A DNA stretch of 34,418 nt from NCBI GenBank assembly GCA_041669745.1, contig JBAYAO010000005.1, forward strand, positions 1 through 34,418, in the 5' to 3' direction. The notes under the pieces are model-generated. The model worked only from the letters and a program-made list of their open reading frames with translations. It searched no databases and was not told where the DNA came from. This document shows, in pieces, positions 7,201 through 14,646 of this stretch. Position 1 is the first letter of the stretch, and every line of letters begins with the position of its first letter. This DNA is from JBAZDV01 sp041669745 (GTDB lineage Archaea; Thermoplasmatota; Thermoplasmata; Methanomassiliicoccales; Methanomethylophilaceae). A program made the translations under genes and the position numbers.

Positions 7201-8388
7201 TTACAATTCTCCGAGTTGCTTCAGTTGATTCAGCACGTAGTCGCGTATTTCCGTTGCGGAACGAACGGGAACGATTCTCTTCCCATCCTTCAGAACCGTC
7301 TCCTCGCACATCCGCATCATGCATCCGCACGAACATCTTATGTCGTCATCCGGCGAAAGTGACGTGTCCATGGACAGACAGTCGGGACAACGATACGCAT
7401 ACTTCCTTCCGCCGAACTTACCTCTTTTGGACAAAGGAACACCGTCCTTTTCCACAAGGTCCATCGAAAGGTCCATTGTCGGTGCATTGCTTATCGATGT
7501 GCCTACACCGAATCCAGTGACACACGTGTCCGCTATCTCTGCGACCGTTCCCTCATCCAGACCTCCGGACACTATGATACCGACGTCCTTGTATCCGTTC
7601 ATGTCGAGTTCCCATCTGACCTCGTTTATCAATTCCTTGAAATTGCCTCTTCTGGAACCTGGTGTATCCAACCTTACGCCTTTCAGGTCCTTCACGGCCC
7701 TGCAGGCATCAATGGCACCAGTACGCTCATCCGAGAACGTATCGATCAGCATTATGCGTGGTACCTCCGGTTCTATTATCTCATCGAAGGCTCTGAAGGC
7801 GGCTTCATTACTGCCTATCATCAGCATGAGCGCATGCGGCGTGGTACCCAGCGGTTCTTTTCCTATGATGTCGCCACCCATTCTCGATGACACGGCATCG
7901 CAGCCGCCTATGTACGCCGACCTGTCGATGACGCCCGATATGGCCGGATGCATCCTGCGATTGCCGAATGCGAACACGGTCTTGCCCTTTGCCGCTATCT
8001 TGATCCTTGCGGCCTTTGTCGCGATTCCGGATGGCTGACAGAGCATCCCGAGGATAGATGTCTCCGTTATACCGAAATCAGTGTACGCACCGTATATGCT
8101 CATCAACGGAATCCTTACGCTGTTCCGCGACCTGGCTTTGAAGATCGTTCCTTCCGGAACGGATGAGATGTTGATGGGCATCCCTTCAGTCAAACGAAGC
8201 ACCTCTTCGAGACCGCAAAAGACCGCCCACGGCCAATTGTCAGGAAGGACACTGCCCGTGAATTCGGCCCATACCTTGGTATCGGCGAGACCTTTTTTCT
8301 CGAGTATCCGTTTGGTCCTCTCAAAATACACATCCATCGTATATCCCGAACGAACGTCCTTCTCATCGGCGATAAACAGCTTGTCCAT
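7201..8388 (-). CDS. pncB: Nicotinate phosphoribosyltransferase, archaeal zinc-knuckle type
   Basis: The 395-residue enzyme joins nicotinate to PRPP, giving nicotinate mononucleotide in NAD salvage. Its sequence follows the Thermoplasma-type NAPRTase. It has an N-terminal domain with DVYFERTKRILEKKGL, the barrel with NRRMHPAISGVIDRSAYIGGCD, LIDTFSDE and the phosphate-binding segment IIVSGGLDEGTVAEI...GVGTS, and a C-terminal zinc module (CPDC...CSCGCMMRMC). It starts nine bases after the enolase stop, so it is the last gene of a REC-DUF835, enolase, pncB operon. A glycolytic enzyme and NAD salvage in one unit with a response regulator is a plausible energy-metabolism group. Confidence 0.93.
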   Translation of the reverse strand: MDKLFIADEKDVRSGYTMDVYFERTKRILEKKGLADTKVWAEFTGSVLPDNWPWAVFCGLEEVLRLTEGMPINISSVPEGTIFKARSRNSVRIPLMSIYGAYTDFGITETSILGMLCQPSGIATKAARIKIAAKGKTVFAFGNRRMHPAISGVIDRSAYIGGCDAVSSRMGGDIIGKEPLGTTPHALMLMIGSNEAAFRAFDEIIEPEVPRIMLIDTFSDERTGAIDACRAVKDLKGVRLDTPGSRRGNFKELINEVRWELDMNGYKDVGIIVSGGLDEGTVAEIADTCVTGFGVGTSISNAPTMDLSMDLVEKDGVPLSKRGKFGGRKYAYRCPDCLSMDTSLSPDDDIRCSCGCMMRMCEETVLKDGKRIVPVRSATEIRDYVLNQLKQLGEL

Positions 8389-8397
8389 TTGAAAACC

Positions 8398-9663
8398 TCA
8401 CAGAGTGAATGCCTTCTTTCCGAGAAAAACAGCCTTGGAACCTAGTTCTTCCTCTATCCTGAGAAGCTGATTGTATTTTGCGGTACGCTCACCGCGCGCA
8501 GGGGCTCCGGTCTTGATCTGCCCCGTACCCCATCCGACCGCAAGGTCTGCGATACTGACATCCTCTGATTCGCCCGAACGATGCGATATAACTACGGAAT
8601 AACCGTTATCGAAGCTCATCTGTGCAGCTTCGCCAGCTTCCGAGACCGTACCGATCTGATTGACCTTCAGAAGGAGCGCGTTCGCGGCATTCATATCTAT
8701 GCCTTTTTTCAAACGCTTGGTGTTGGTGACGAATATATCGTCACCCACTATCTGAACTTTTGACCCGATCCTCTTGGTGAGTACAGCCGTTGTCTCGAAA
8801 TCATCTTCGAAGAACGGATCTTCGATGCTGATGAGTGGATAGTCCTTGACAAGCGATTCGTAATGGTCTACGAGTTCGGATGCAGAAAGCCTCAGTCCGT
8901 CGACATCATAGATGCCGTCTTTGAAAAACTCACTGGAGGCGGCGTCCAATGCCAGGAACACATCCTTTCCAGGAGTGTATCCAGCATTCGATATCGCATC
9001 GATTATCGTTTCCATGGCCTCGGCTGCTGTATTCAGAGGCGGTGCGAATCCTCCCTCGTCACCGAGATTGACCGCAGCCACTCCGTATTTTTTCTTCAGC
9101 ATGATTTTGAGCGACATGTACACTTCGGAGGACATCCTTAGACACTCTGAGAACGATCCCGCTCCGGCGGGAACGATCATGAATTCCTGTATCCTGAGAT
9201 TGCCCCCCGCATGTTTTCCGCCGTTTATGATATTCAACATCGGAACTGGCAGCGTCACCCCATTATCACCTATGTGTTCGTAAAGCGGAAGACCTTCGGC
9301 CATGGCACCGGCCTTGGCTACGGCCAACGATACCGCGATGATCGCATTGGCTCCGAGCCTCTTCTTGTTCTCGGTCCCATCCAGCTCGATCATCGCCATA
9401 TCTATCGCCTTCTGGTCAGCAGGATCCATTCCGACGATCCTAGCAGCTATTTCACCGCGGATGTTATCCACCGCGGTGATCACTCCTTTACCCCCGAACC
9501 TCGGACCTCCGTCGCGAAGTTCATGAGCCTCCCATGAACCCGTCGATGCCCCGGAAGGCGCTATCGCCGTGATTCTGTGCCCTTTCACCGTTACCTCTGC
9601 CTCTACGGTGGGGTTACCTCTCGAATCCAACACTTCTCTTGCCCAAATCCTCTCTATCTTCAT
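8398..9663 (-). CDS. eno: Enolase
   Basis: This is a full-length (421 residues) phosphopyruvate hydratase interconverting 2-phosphoglycerate and phosphoenolpyruvate. The N-terminal WAREVLDSRGNPTVEAEV, GGKHAGGNLRIQEFMIVP, the GDEGGFAPPL loop, the Mg-ligand segment ALDAASSEF, SIEDPFFEDD, VGDDIFVTN, the catalytic-Lys segment ALLLKVNQIGT and SHRSGESED are all intact. It is the middle gene of a tight minus-strand operon, nine bases after the REC-DUF835 gene and nine bases before pncB. Nothing unusual is seen. Confidence 0.98.
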   Translation of the reverse strand: MKIERIWAREVLDSRGNPTVEAEVTVKGHRITAIAPSGASTGSWEAHELRDGGPRFGGKGVITAVDNIRGEIAARIVGMDPADQKAIDMAMIELDGTENKKRLGANAIIAVSLAVAKAGAMAEGLPLYEHIGDNGVTLPVPMLNIINGGKHAGGNLRIQEFMIVPAGAGSFSECLRMSSEVYMSLKIMLKKKYGVAAVNLGDEGGFAPPLNTAAEAMETIIDAISNAGYTPGKDVFLALDAASSEFFKDGIYDVDGLRLSASELVDHYESLVKDYPLISIEDPFFEDDFETTAVLTKRIGSKVQIVGDDIFVTNTKRLKKGIDMNAANALLLKVNQIGTVSEAGEAAQMSFDNGYSVVISHRSGESEDVSIADLAVGWGTGQIKTGAPARGERTAKYNQLLRIEEELGSKAVFLGKKAFTL

Positions 9664-9672
9664 CCGTATCCC

Positions 9673-10563
9673 TCAGACATCCTGAGCCTCGTAGAGCTCC
9701 ATATCATGAAGCAACAGTTCCCTGTCCTTATCGGTGAGGGATTCTTCCTTCACCGAGATTATCAATGTGGCGATCTTCTTGCTTCCGCCGTTTATGATCT
9801 GATATATCATCGTTAGGACAGTGTTCAGTCCGTTCACATCTATGATCCTCTCCAGATCATCTATTACGACGACGGGCTTCACCGCTTCATCGATGAAATC
9901 CGTTATGGCCCCCATGAGCGTACCCAGTTTGGACATCTCGATATAGCCTATGCGAGGTTTCATCGACAACCCCAGTACTTTTATGTGGATGTCCTTGAAC
10001 CTTTCAGTCACCGATTTGGACCTCCCCGATGTCACGACCATTATGTCGCAGTTCTTGGTGGTGAAGAATGATGCCATTTTGTAAACGGTCTCGGGTTCGT
10101 TCTCGAAGACGACATATGACTTTCCGAACCTTAAACTCATATCCTCATCTGATTTCTCCGCAACAGGTCTCGAAAAAAGTTTGAATCGCGTTCTTTTCCC
10201 TTTCATACGTCTTATCTCGGAATCCGAGGAAAGGGAACGGACCTTCTCCAGTATTTCGGAACTCTTGAAGGGTTTTTGAATGAAATCGAAAATGAAAGGT
10301 GTGTCTTTCGGAAGCTGCTCCTTGCCGTTGGTCAGAATGAGGGCCCGTACATCCGAATCCTGCTCCAGGGAATCAAGGACCCTCAGGCCGCTCTTCCCAC
10401 CGACGGTCGAATCCAGAACTATTGCCTCGGGCTTGAAAGTGCCGATCTTGTCAATCGCATCCTCGACCGTACTGGCTAGATCAACTTCGTAACCATCTAC
10501 GGTCAGAATCTCCGCGATGATCTCCTGGATCGCGACATTGTCATCTACTATCAGAACCTTCAT
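9673..10563 (-). CDS. Response regulator: receiver domain plus DUF835
   Basis: Residues 1-110 form a CheY-like receiver with the acidic pair Asp7/Asp8, phosphoacceptor Asp51, Thr78 and Lys97 all present, so it should be phosphorylatable. A basic linker (RMKGKRTRFKLFSR) leads to a C-terminal DUF835 domain (about 140-290; SYVVFENEPETVYKMASFF, PVVVIDDLERIIDVNG, KIATLIISV). DUF835 is common in Thermoplasmata and related Euryarchaeota, and resembles a degenerate RecA/KaiC-like fold thought to act in signalling. No DNA-binding domain is visible, and no histidine kinase lies in the window. It heads an operon with enolase and pncB. A 16-base palindrome overlapping its likely TATA lies about 41 bases upstream. 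Confidence 0.85.
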   Translation of the reverse strand: MKVLIVDDNVAIQEIIAEILTVDGYEVDLASTVEDAIDKIGTFKPEAIVLDSTVGGKSGLRVLDSLEQDSDVRALILTNGKEQLPKDTPFIFDFIQKPFKSSEILEKVRSLSSDSEIRRMKGKRTRFKLFSRPVAEKSDEDMSLRFGKSYVVFENEPETVYKMASFFTTKNCDIMVVTSGRSKSVTERFKDIHIKVLGLSMKPRIGYIEMSKLGTLMGAITDFIDEAVKPVVVIDDLERIIDVNGLNTVLTMIYQIINGGSKKIATLIISVKEESLTDKDRELLLHDMELYEAQDV

Positions 10564-10603
10564 CCTATTACCTTCTGGGGATGAATAACATTCAATCAGG
10601 TCG

Positions 10604-10619
10604 ATAGTATCAATACTAT
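10604..10619. promoter_or_regulatory. Palindrome upstream of the REC-DUF835 operon
   Basis: ATAGTAT-CA-ATACTAT is a perfect 7+2+7 palindrome 41 bases before the REC-DUF835 start, beside a minus-strand TATA-like TTAATATAG (about 10616-10624). It could be an operator or part of the promoter. It also covers the end of the disrupted membrane ORF. Confidence 0.35.
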
Positions 10620-10745
10620 ATTAAGGAGATAGAGCCGAACGCACATCCCATCGAGAGGAAAATCCAACCCGCCGAGACAATGGTCACCGCCCCGGCTGGA
10701 TACTCAAGAAGACCATAAACCGAATGCTCGACGCGGAAAACTCAT
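10616..10745 (-). pseudogene. Frame-disrupted one-helix membrane micro-ORF after L40e
   Basis: Directly after the L40e TGA, in the same frame, 41 open codons encode a hydrophobic peptide (GLLEYPAGAVTIVSAGWIF then LSMGCAFGSISLI) that looks like one membrane helix. It has no start codon of its own. An ATG at 10745 overlapping the L40e stop (ATGA, the coupling seen elsewhere in this window) opens the neighbouring frame, which ends after 13 codons. Removing one T from the TTTT run at about 10737-10740 would join that ATG to the hydrophobic frame and give a 42-residue protein beginning MSFRVEHSVYG. It may be a recently broken gene, a sequencing error, a programmed shift or chance. Confidence 0.35.
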
Positions 10746-10891
10746 TGTTTTCTGCTCTCTTTAGCCTTGGGCCTGAGATTACTGTATCCGCATTTGCGAC
10801 ATTTCGTCGCAGATTTGGGATTAGTGGCGTAGCAGTTCATGCAGACGGTCTTGTCCAGAAGTCTACTCTCAGCCTCTTTGAAACGTGCCAT
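10742..10891 (-). CDS. rpl40e: Large-subunit ribosomal protein L40e
   Basis: This 49-residue protein is the archaeal homologue of eukaryotic L40, without the ubiquitin fusion. It begins MARFKEAESRLL and carries the zinc ribbon CMNC and CRKCG (four Cys at about 17, 20, 31 and 34), followed by the basic tail LRPKAKESRK. A minus-strand TATA (GCTATAAATA, about 10927-10936) lies about 40 bases upstream, leaving a short leader with GAGGAAAG as a possible ribosome-binding site. The disrupted membrane ORF and the REC-DUF835-enolase-pncB genes follow downstream on the same strand. Confidence 0.93.
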   Translation of the reverse strand: MARFKEAESRLLDKTVCMNCYATNPKSATKCRKCGYSNLRPKAKESRKQ

Positions 10892-10995
10892 TTGTCTTTC
10901 CTCTGGCCTCTCCAAATATGGAGGTATTATTTATAGCATTCTACAAGCCGCTCCCCATACCGTTCAGGAAGACCGCCTCGCCACCTTAAAGTAGA

Positions 10996-11003
10996 TTTAT
11001 ATA
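10996..11003 (+). promoter_or_regulatory. TATA box of the C_GCAxxG_C_C gene
   Basis: TTTATATA is centred 22-23 bases before the ATG at 11022, giving a leaderless or nearly leaderless transcript. Confidence 0.55.
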
Positions 11004-11021
11004 CGAACGCAATCCACCACC

Positions 11022-11447
11022 ATGGACCTAGAAGAAATCTGCAGACTCTACGACGAAGGATATGATTGCGCGCAATCCGTAATCTATGCGATGAGAGACC
11101 GCATGAACGGGAACGTCGACGACATCCTGAAATCCGTCTCGTGCATGGGTATGGGTCTCTTGCGAGGAAGCGTCTGCGGTGCGATCCTCGGTGCATACGC
11201 CGTCATAGGATTGAAGTACGGGAGTGAAAAACCTGATTTCTCCATGAAAGGCCTCACCCTCATAAAAAGAGAGGAATTCATGACGGAATTCCATAAGAAA
11301 TACAACGGCATAACCTGCCCTGAACTCATGGGCCTGGATATCCGCAAGAATGATGAGAACATCAAAGCATTTCAGGACGGAGTGTACAAGGAACACTGTC
11401 CGAGGATGTGTTCGGACATCGTGGATATCCTGGAAAGAATCCTCTGA
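11022..11447 (+). CDS. C_GCAxxG_C_C family probable redox protein
   Basis: The 141-residue protein has the spaced cysteines that name this family. YDCAQSV is near the N-terminus, then SCMGMGLLRGSVCGAILGAYAVIG (the family's GCAxxG position reads VCGAILG), then TCPELMG, and EHCPRMC near the end. Members are predicted redox-active, often next to oxidoreductases or metal proteins, but no reaction is established. There is no export signal beyond the glycine-rich helix. It has its own TATA, and converges with the small membrane protein gene at 11498. It is a single-gene unit. Confidence 0.85.
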   Translation: MDLEEICRLYDEGYDCAQSVIYAMRDRMNGNVDDILKSVSCMGMGLLRGSVCGAILGAYAVIGLKYGSEKPDFSMKGLTLIKREEFMTEFHKKYNGITCPELMGLDIRKNDENIKAFQDGVYKEHCPRMCSDIVDILERIL

Positions 11448-11497
11448 TAGATTAAATTACCGGACTCCCGCCCAGAAGCCCGGAAGATTAAAAAGAT

Positions 11498-11716
11498 TTA
11501 CTCCTTCTTCATATATATCGCACCGGCAACGAGTATCGCACCGATCAGCAACGTTGCCGGCCCCAGGACCGCGTATCCGTTGTTTATCGCATCGGCGGCA
11601 ATTTGCAGTACGAACATCACACCGATCAGGAATATCAGTGCGACCACAATCGCCAAAACTAGCATTATCAAAAACACTATGATATCTTTCAGATTTGTAC
11701 TGGCATCCATGTCCAT
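11498..11716 (-). CDS. Small two-helix membrane protein, copy A
   Basis: The 72-residue product has two membrane helices: IIVFLIMLVLAIVVALIFL plus GVMFVLQIAADAI, then VLGPATLLIGAILVAGAIY, with a KKE tail. The start at 11716 is chosen because GGAGG lies five bases upstream. An in-frame ATG at 11776 overlapping the previous stop would add 20 residues. It is the last gene of the methionine adenosyltransferase operon. It is clearly related to the protein at 23888-24124: both share LK-I, then a long aliphatic helix ending in a (V/I)-x-(F/I)AAD motif, a polar turn and a second helix. Function unknown. Confidence 0.7.
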   Translation of the reverse strand: MDMDASTNLKDIIVFLIMLVLAIVVALIFLIGVMFVLQIAADAINNGYAVLGPATLLIGAILVAGAIYMKKE

Positions 11717-11772
11717 CTCTTCCTCCCTGTGGGATGCCATGCATATGGCGGATAAATAACTTGTCAGGAAGA

Positions 11773-12717
11773 TCATCTCGGGAACAAAGACCTCTGTTGC
11801 TCGAAGTCCATGATACGGGCCTCTGTCTCCAGGGCTCCCATCTCATGTGTTACGTATTCCGGTCTTATGATATCAACTAGCTCGGTCGCCTCCTTCATGG
11901 TGAAAGGACGATGCTCATCCATCCCGAAGATGTATCCATATGCGATATCCAAACGTTCCATTACATCCATCCCCAGATAATTCGAATCCCTTGCATAGGA
12001 CCTCATGAAATCGGCTGATGTGTTCTGATGGAAATGCATCGTGATGATCTTGTCTATCATATCTTCTGGATATTTTTCGAATATTCCCGCCAGCATACGG
12101 ATCGATGACAGCTCTTCCCTGGATCTCTTGGTCGAGACCAGGAGATGCCCCGTATCGAGACATAGACCCCAGTTCTCGAACTCGATCTTTTTCTCAATAA
12201 AACGAAATCCCCTGTCATCAAGCATTCTGAGTCCCGGCCACCATAGATTCTCGAACAGGATCCTGAACGGCGGCTCTCCTTCCGGAAACGAAGACACGAC
12301 CTCGTTCACCATCTCAACGAATACGGACAGTATCTTCTCATCGTCATCTGAATATCCGTATTCCAGCATCTCGTTCAGATTGGCATTGCATGCATGCAGG
12401 ACCGCGTACGCGGGATCCACCTTTGAAGCGTTATCCATCGCTAGTCTCAGATTTTTCACGATATCTTCTTTGTTCCTACCGTAGAAAATGTACCGGACGT
12501 CTCTGTCCGGTATGCTGTCAGGGACCTCTCTTGCGCCTGTCCATGCCGCGTACCAATCAACCGCGTACGGCAGATGCACGGACACCGACTGACCGAGGAA
12601 GGATGCATCCACGGGTTCATACCCGGTAAGAAGCTCTACACCATCCAGTCCGTGTATGCGACCGATCGCGATTTCCTCTGCCGGACCGTATACGGAACGG
12701 CTCATCAGATGCTTCAT
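11773..12717 (-). CDS. Xylose-isomerase-like TIM-barrel protein (sugar phosphate isomerase/AP endonuclease 2 superfamily)
   Basis: The 314-residue protein has the features of the xylose isomerase-like TIM-barrel superfamily. It contains a GVELLTGYEPVD strand, VSVHLPYAVDWY, PFRILFENLWWPG with the metal-ligand Glu, GLCLDTGHLLV (Asp and His ligands) and ITMHFHQNT. Several likely metal ligands are therefore present (Glu, Asp, His, His), but the substrate cannot be inferred. It follows the DUF4443 gene after 19 bases in the methionine adenosyltransferase operon. Its association with SAM synthesis is only by position. Confidence 0.75.
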   Translation of the reverse strand: MKHLMSRSVYGPAEEIAIGRIHGLDGVELLTGYEPVDASFLGQSVSVHLPYAVDWYAAWTGAREVPDSIPDRDVRYIFYGRNKEDIVKNLRLAMDNASKVDPAYAVLHACNANLNEMLEYGYSDDDEKILSVFVEMVNEVVSSFPEGEPPFRILFENLWWPGLRMLDDRGFRFIEKKIEFENWGLCLDTGHLLVSTKRSREELSSIRMLAGIFEKYPEDMIDKIITMHFHQNTSADFMRSYARDSNYLGMDVMERLDIAYGYIFGMDEHRPFTMKEATELVDIIRPEYVTHEMGALETEARIMDFEQQRSLFPR

Positions 12718-12736
12718 GATATTACCGCGGAAGGGA

Positions 12737-13321
12737 TCAGAATAACTCGAAGGCCGCTGTCAATGCAGCCACGACCGCAGCATAACGGTTGGAACTGCTT
12801 CCGACTATAAGGACGTCCTCGTTCGTCATCTCCGTAACGGTTCTGATTTTGCGGGCCAATTCGGGACGTTCCTTGTCGACGTTCCAGTCGGGGGGTATCA
12901 TCAGCACGCCGTTGCGCATTACGACGGTTGTGCATCCCTCCGCACCTACCTTTATGCCGGCATCCCTTTGCTGCATACCGTTCTCTATCTTGTTGGCCAC
13001 GCCGTATACCAGCACCGCCTGGTTAAACTCACCGACCACCGCATCACCCATGTCTATATCGACGATTTTGATGGGCAGTTCGCCCAGAAATCCAAGCCCG
13101 GATCTGGTTATCGTGATCCCGGTCTGCTTGATGCTGATCATCTCCCACTCCCGAAGGGTGTCAAGGATGCGCCTCATGCTACCCTCTCCTACCCCGACAG
13201 CATCGGCCAATTTCTTACGCCCCATCCTCTTTCCGTCCGAAAGGAGGTAAAGGGCCCAATACACGTTCGCGTCCGTGAAACGGAACATCGGACCGTATTG
13301 GGGCATGTTTATTATTCTCAT
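12737..13321 (-). CDS. DUF4443-like winged-helix regulator
   Basis: The 194-residue protein has an N-terminal winged helix (residues about 15-80): YWALYLLSDGKRMGRKKLADAVGVGEGSMRRILDTLREWEMI, then SIKQTGITITRSGLGFL. This matches the archaeal DUF4443 pattern of IGR..LA..LG.GEGS.R..L. A C-terminal ligand-type domain follows, with VGAEGCTTVVMRNGVLMIPP and a glycine/alanine-rich end VGSSSNRYAAVVAALTAA that may bind a small molecule. It lies six bases after the methionine adenosyltransferase gene and is probably a regulator linked to it. The HTH is clear; DUF4443 membership is from memory of the motif. Confidence 0.75.
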   Translation of the reverse strand: MRIINMPQYGPMFRFTDANVYWALYLLSDGKRMGRKKLADAVGVGEGSMRRILDTLREWEMISIKQTGITITRSGLGFLGELPIKIVDIDMGDAVVGEFNQAVLVYGVANKIENGMQQRDAGIKVGAEGCTTVVMRNGVLMIPPDWNVDKERPELARKIRTVTEMTNEDVLIVGSSSNRYAAVVAALTAAFELF

Positions 13322-13327
13322 GGGACC

Positions 13328-14542
13328 TCAGAAGGTTCTGACCTTCCCACTGGTAATTAGATCTGTTACTTTATCAATATTGTCCAACCAATCGTTTGCG
13401 ATCTCCTGAGCCTCCAACTTCCACTTTCCAATATCTTTGGTGTTGTCGGTGACAAGCTGAACACTGCAGTTCAATGGACTGCTGACCGGCTTTCCTATCT
13501 GCGAAAGTATCCTCACGCGGACCTCGACTTCGGGCGAGACCTTCTTTGCAACATCCTCGGCGATAAGCTTCGACATTATGTTGTATATCTTGCCTATGTG
13601 CGTTATCGGGTTCTTCCCGGACGTCGCCTCCATGGACATCGGCCTGTAGGGTGTGATCAAACCGTTGGCCCTGTTTCCTCTTCCGACGGAACCGTCATCA
13701 CCCATCTCCTGAGAAAGACCTGTGCACGTGAGATAGTAGACGTTCCTTTCATAGTCATCGCCGGTATTGACGTCCAGTTTGAATTTTAGGTCTGCATCGC
13801 CGATTATGTTGAGCGCATTCTCAGTGACCCTGTCCTTGAGCTGCTCGATGGAGGACTTGTAGTGTTCTGCATCGTCTATGTACTTGTCTATCATAGCACA
13901 TGCGACCGTGAGTGTGAGCTCCTTGTCGACCCTGGATGCCATGACCTTCACATCCTGTCCTGTCTCTTTCATCTCGCTTTTCAATTTGCCGTTTATGTAC
14001 TCTTCCGTTTTGAGCGTTATCATATCGGTGATCGAATAGGGCGCGTATCCGACACCGAACGATGTATCGTTGGCGAGGAATTTCGATGTCTGATAAACAC
14101 CTCTCAGATCGTCAGACCCCTGTCCTATCCTGGCATCGAGAATGATCTCTGAATCTACATCCAGATTGGGAAAAGTCTTCTCCATGTAGTTCCTGGCAGC
14201 CCTTAGGGCAACAGGTTTACATGGAAGCGATTTCATGTCGTCACCTTCACCGACGTGTGTCGTCGCACGTCCCACCAGGAGTATGTAGGACGGATCGATT
14301 ATCACTCCGCCGCCGAAACACGGAGCGGACTGCCCTGCAACTATCTGCGTCTCATCAGTATTGTGATGAAGGACCGTACCGAACTCTTTCTTGTACATCC
14401 TGCAGAGTGCTTTCGAGACTTCTTCGGCGAGAGCATCGGCAACGCTGTCTGGATGTCCGATACCTTTCCTCTCAACAAGCTCCACCTTACCGAGTGGTGT
14501 GGGAACCTCGTTGATCGCTTCGACGTAAATGTTCTTTGCCAT
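13328..14542 (-). CDS. mat: Methionine adenosyltransferase, archaeal type
   Basis: The 404-residue enzyme makes S-adenosylmethionine from methionine and ATP. It belongs to the archaeal family, distinct from bacterial MetK. ERKGIGHPDSVADALAEEVSKAL, HHNTDETQIVAG, FGGGVIIDPSYILLVGRAT, DARIGQGSDDLRGVY, GDDGSVGRGNRANGLITPYRPMSMEATSGKNP and HIGKIYN are all intact. Upstream on the minus strand a TATA (CTTTATTAAC, about 14591-14600) would give a leader of about 28 bases containing the palindrome CCTTAG-T-CTAAGG. It is the first gene of a four-gene operon and is transcribed away from the HTH-CBS regulator. Confidence 0.97.
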   Translation of the reverse strand: MAKNIYVEAINEVPTPLGKVELVERKGIGHPDSVADALAEEVSKALCRMYKKEFGTVLHHNTDETQIVAGQSAPCFGGGVIIDPSYILLVGRATTHVGEGDDMKSLPCKPVALRAARNYMEKTFPNLDVDSEIILDARIGQGSDDLRGVYQTSKFLANDTSFGVGYAPYSITDMITLKTEEYINGKLKSEMKETGQDVKVMASRVDKELTLTVACAMIDKYIDDAEHYKSSIEQLKDRVTENALNIIGDADLKFKLDVNTGDDYERNVYYLTCTGLSQEMGDDGSVGRGNRANGLITPYRPMSMEATSGKNPITHIGKIYNIMSKLIAEDVAKKVSPEVEVRVRILSQIGKPVSSPLNCSVQLVTDNTKDIGKWKLEAQEIANDWLDNIDKVTDLITSGKVRTF

Positions 14543-14553
14543 GATGTTTCCTT

Positions 14554-14566
14554 CCTTAGTCTAAGG
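14554..14566. promoter_or_regulatory. Palindrome in the leader of the methionine adenosyltransferase gene
   Basis: CCTTAG-T-CTAAGG is a 6+1+6 palindrome ending 11 bases upstream of the start codon. The loop is too short to fold as RNA, so a protein site is more likely. Confidence 0.35.
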
Positions 14567-14614
14567 CTACTAGCGTATCAGGAACTTATCGTTAATAAAG
14601 AGAATTGATGTAAA

Positions 14615-14630
14615 TATTCATATATGAATA
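14615..14630. promoter_or_regulatory. Perfect palindrome covering the HTH-CBS promoter
   Basis: TATTCATATATGAATA is a perfect 16-base palindrome whose centre lies about 24 bases before the ATG of the HTH-CBS regulator, where the TATA box should be. It is a strong candidate autoregulatory operator, and it lies close to the divergent methionine adenosyltransferase promoter. Confidence 0.55.
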
Positions 14631-14646
14631 ATATATACTTTGCAAT

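Noticed and set aside
10564..10741. A tRNA gene in the segment between L40e and the REC-DUF835 gene
   Set aside because: No T-arm TTCGA-type loop or matching acceptor stem could be found on either strand.
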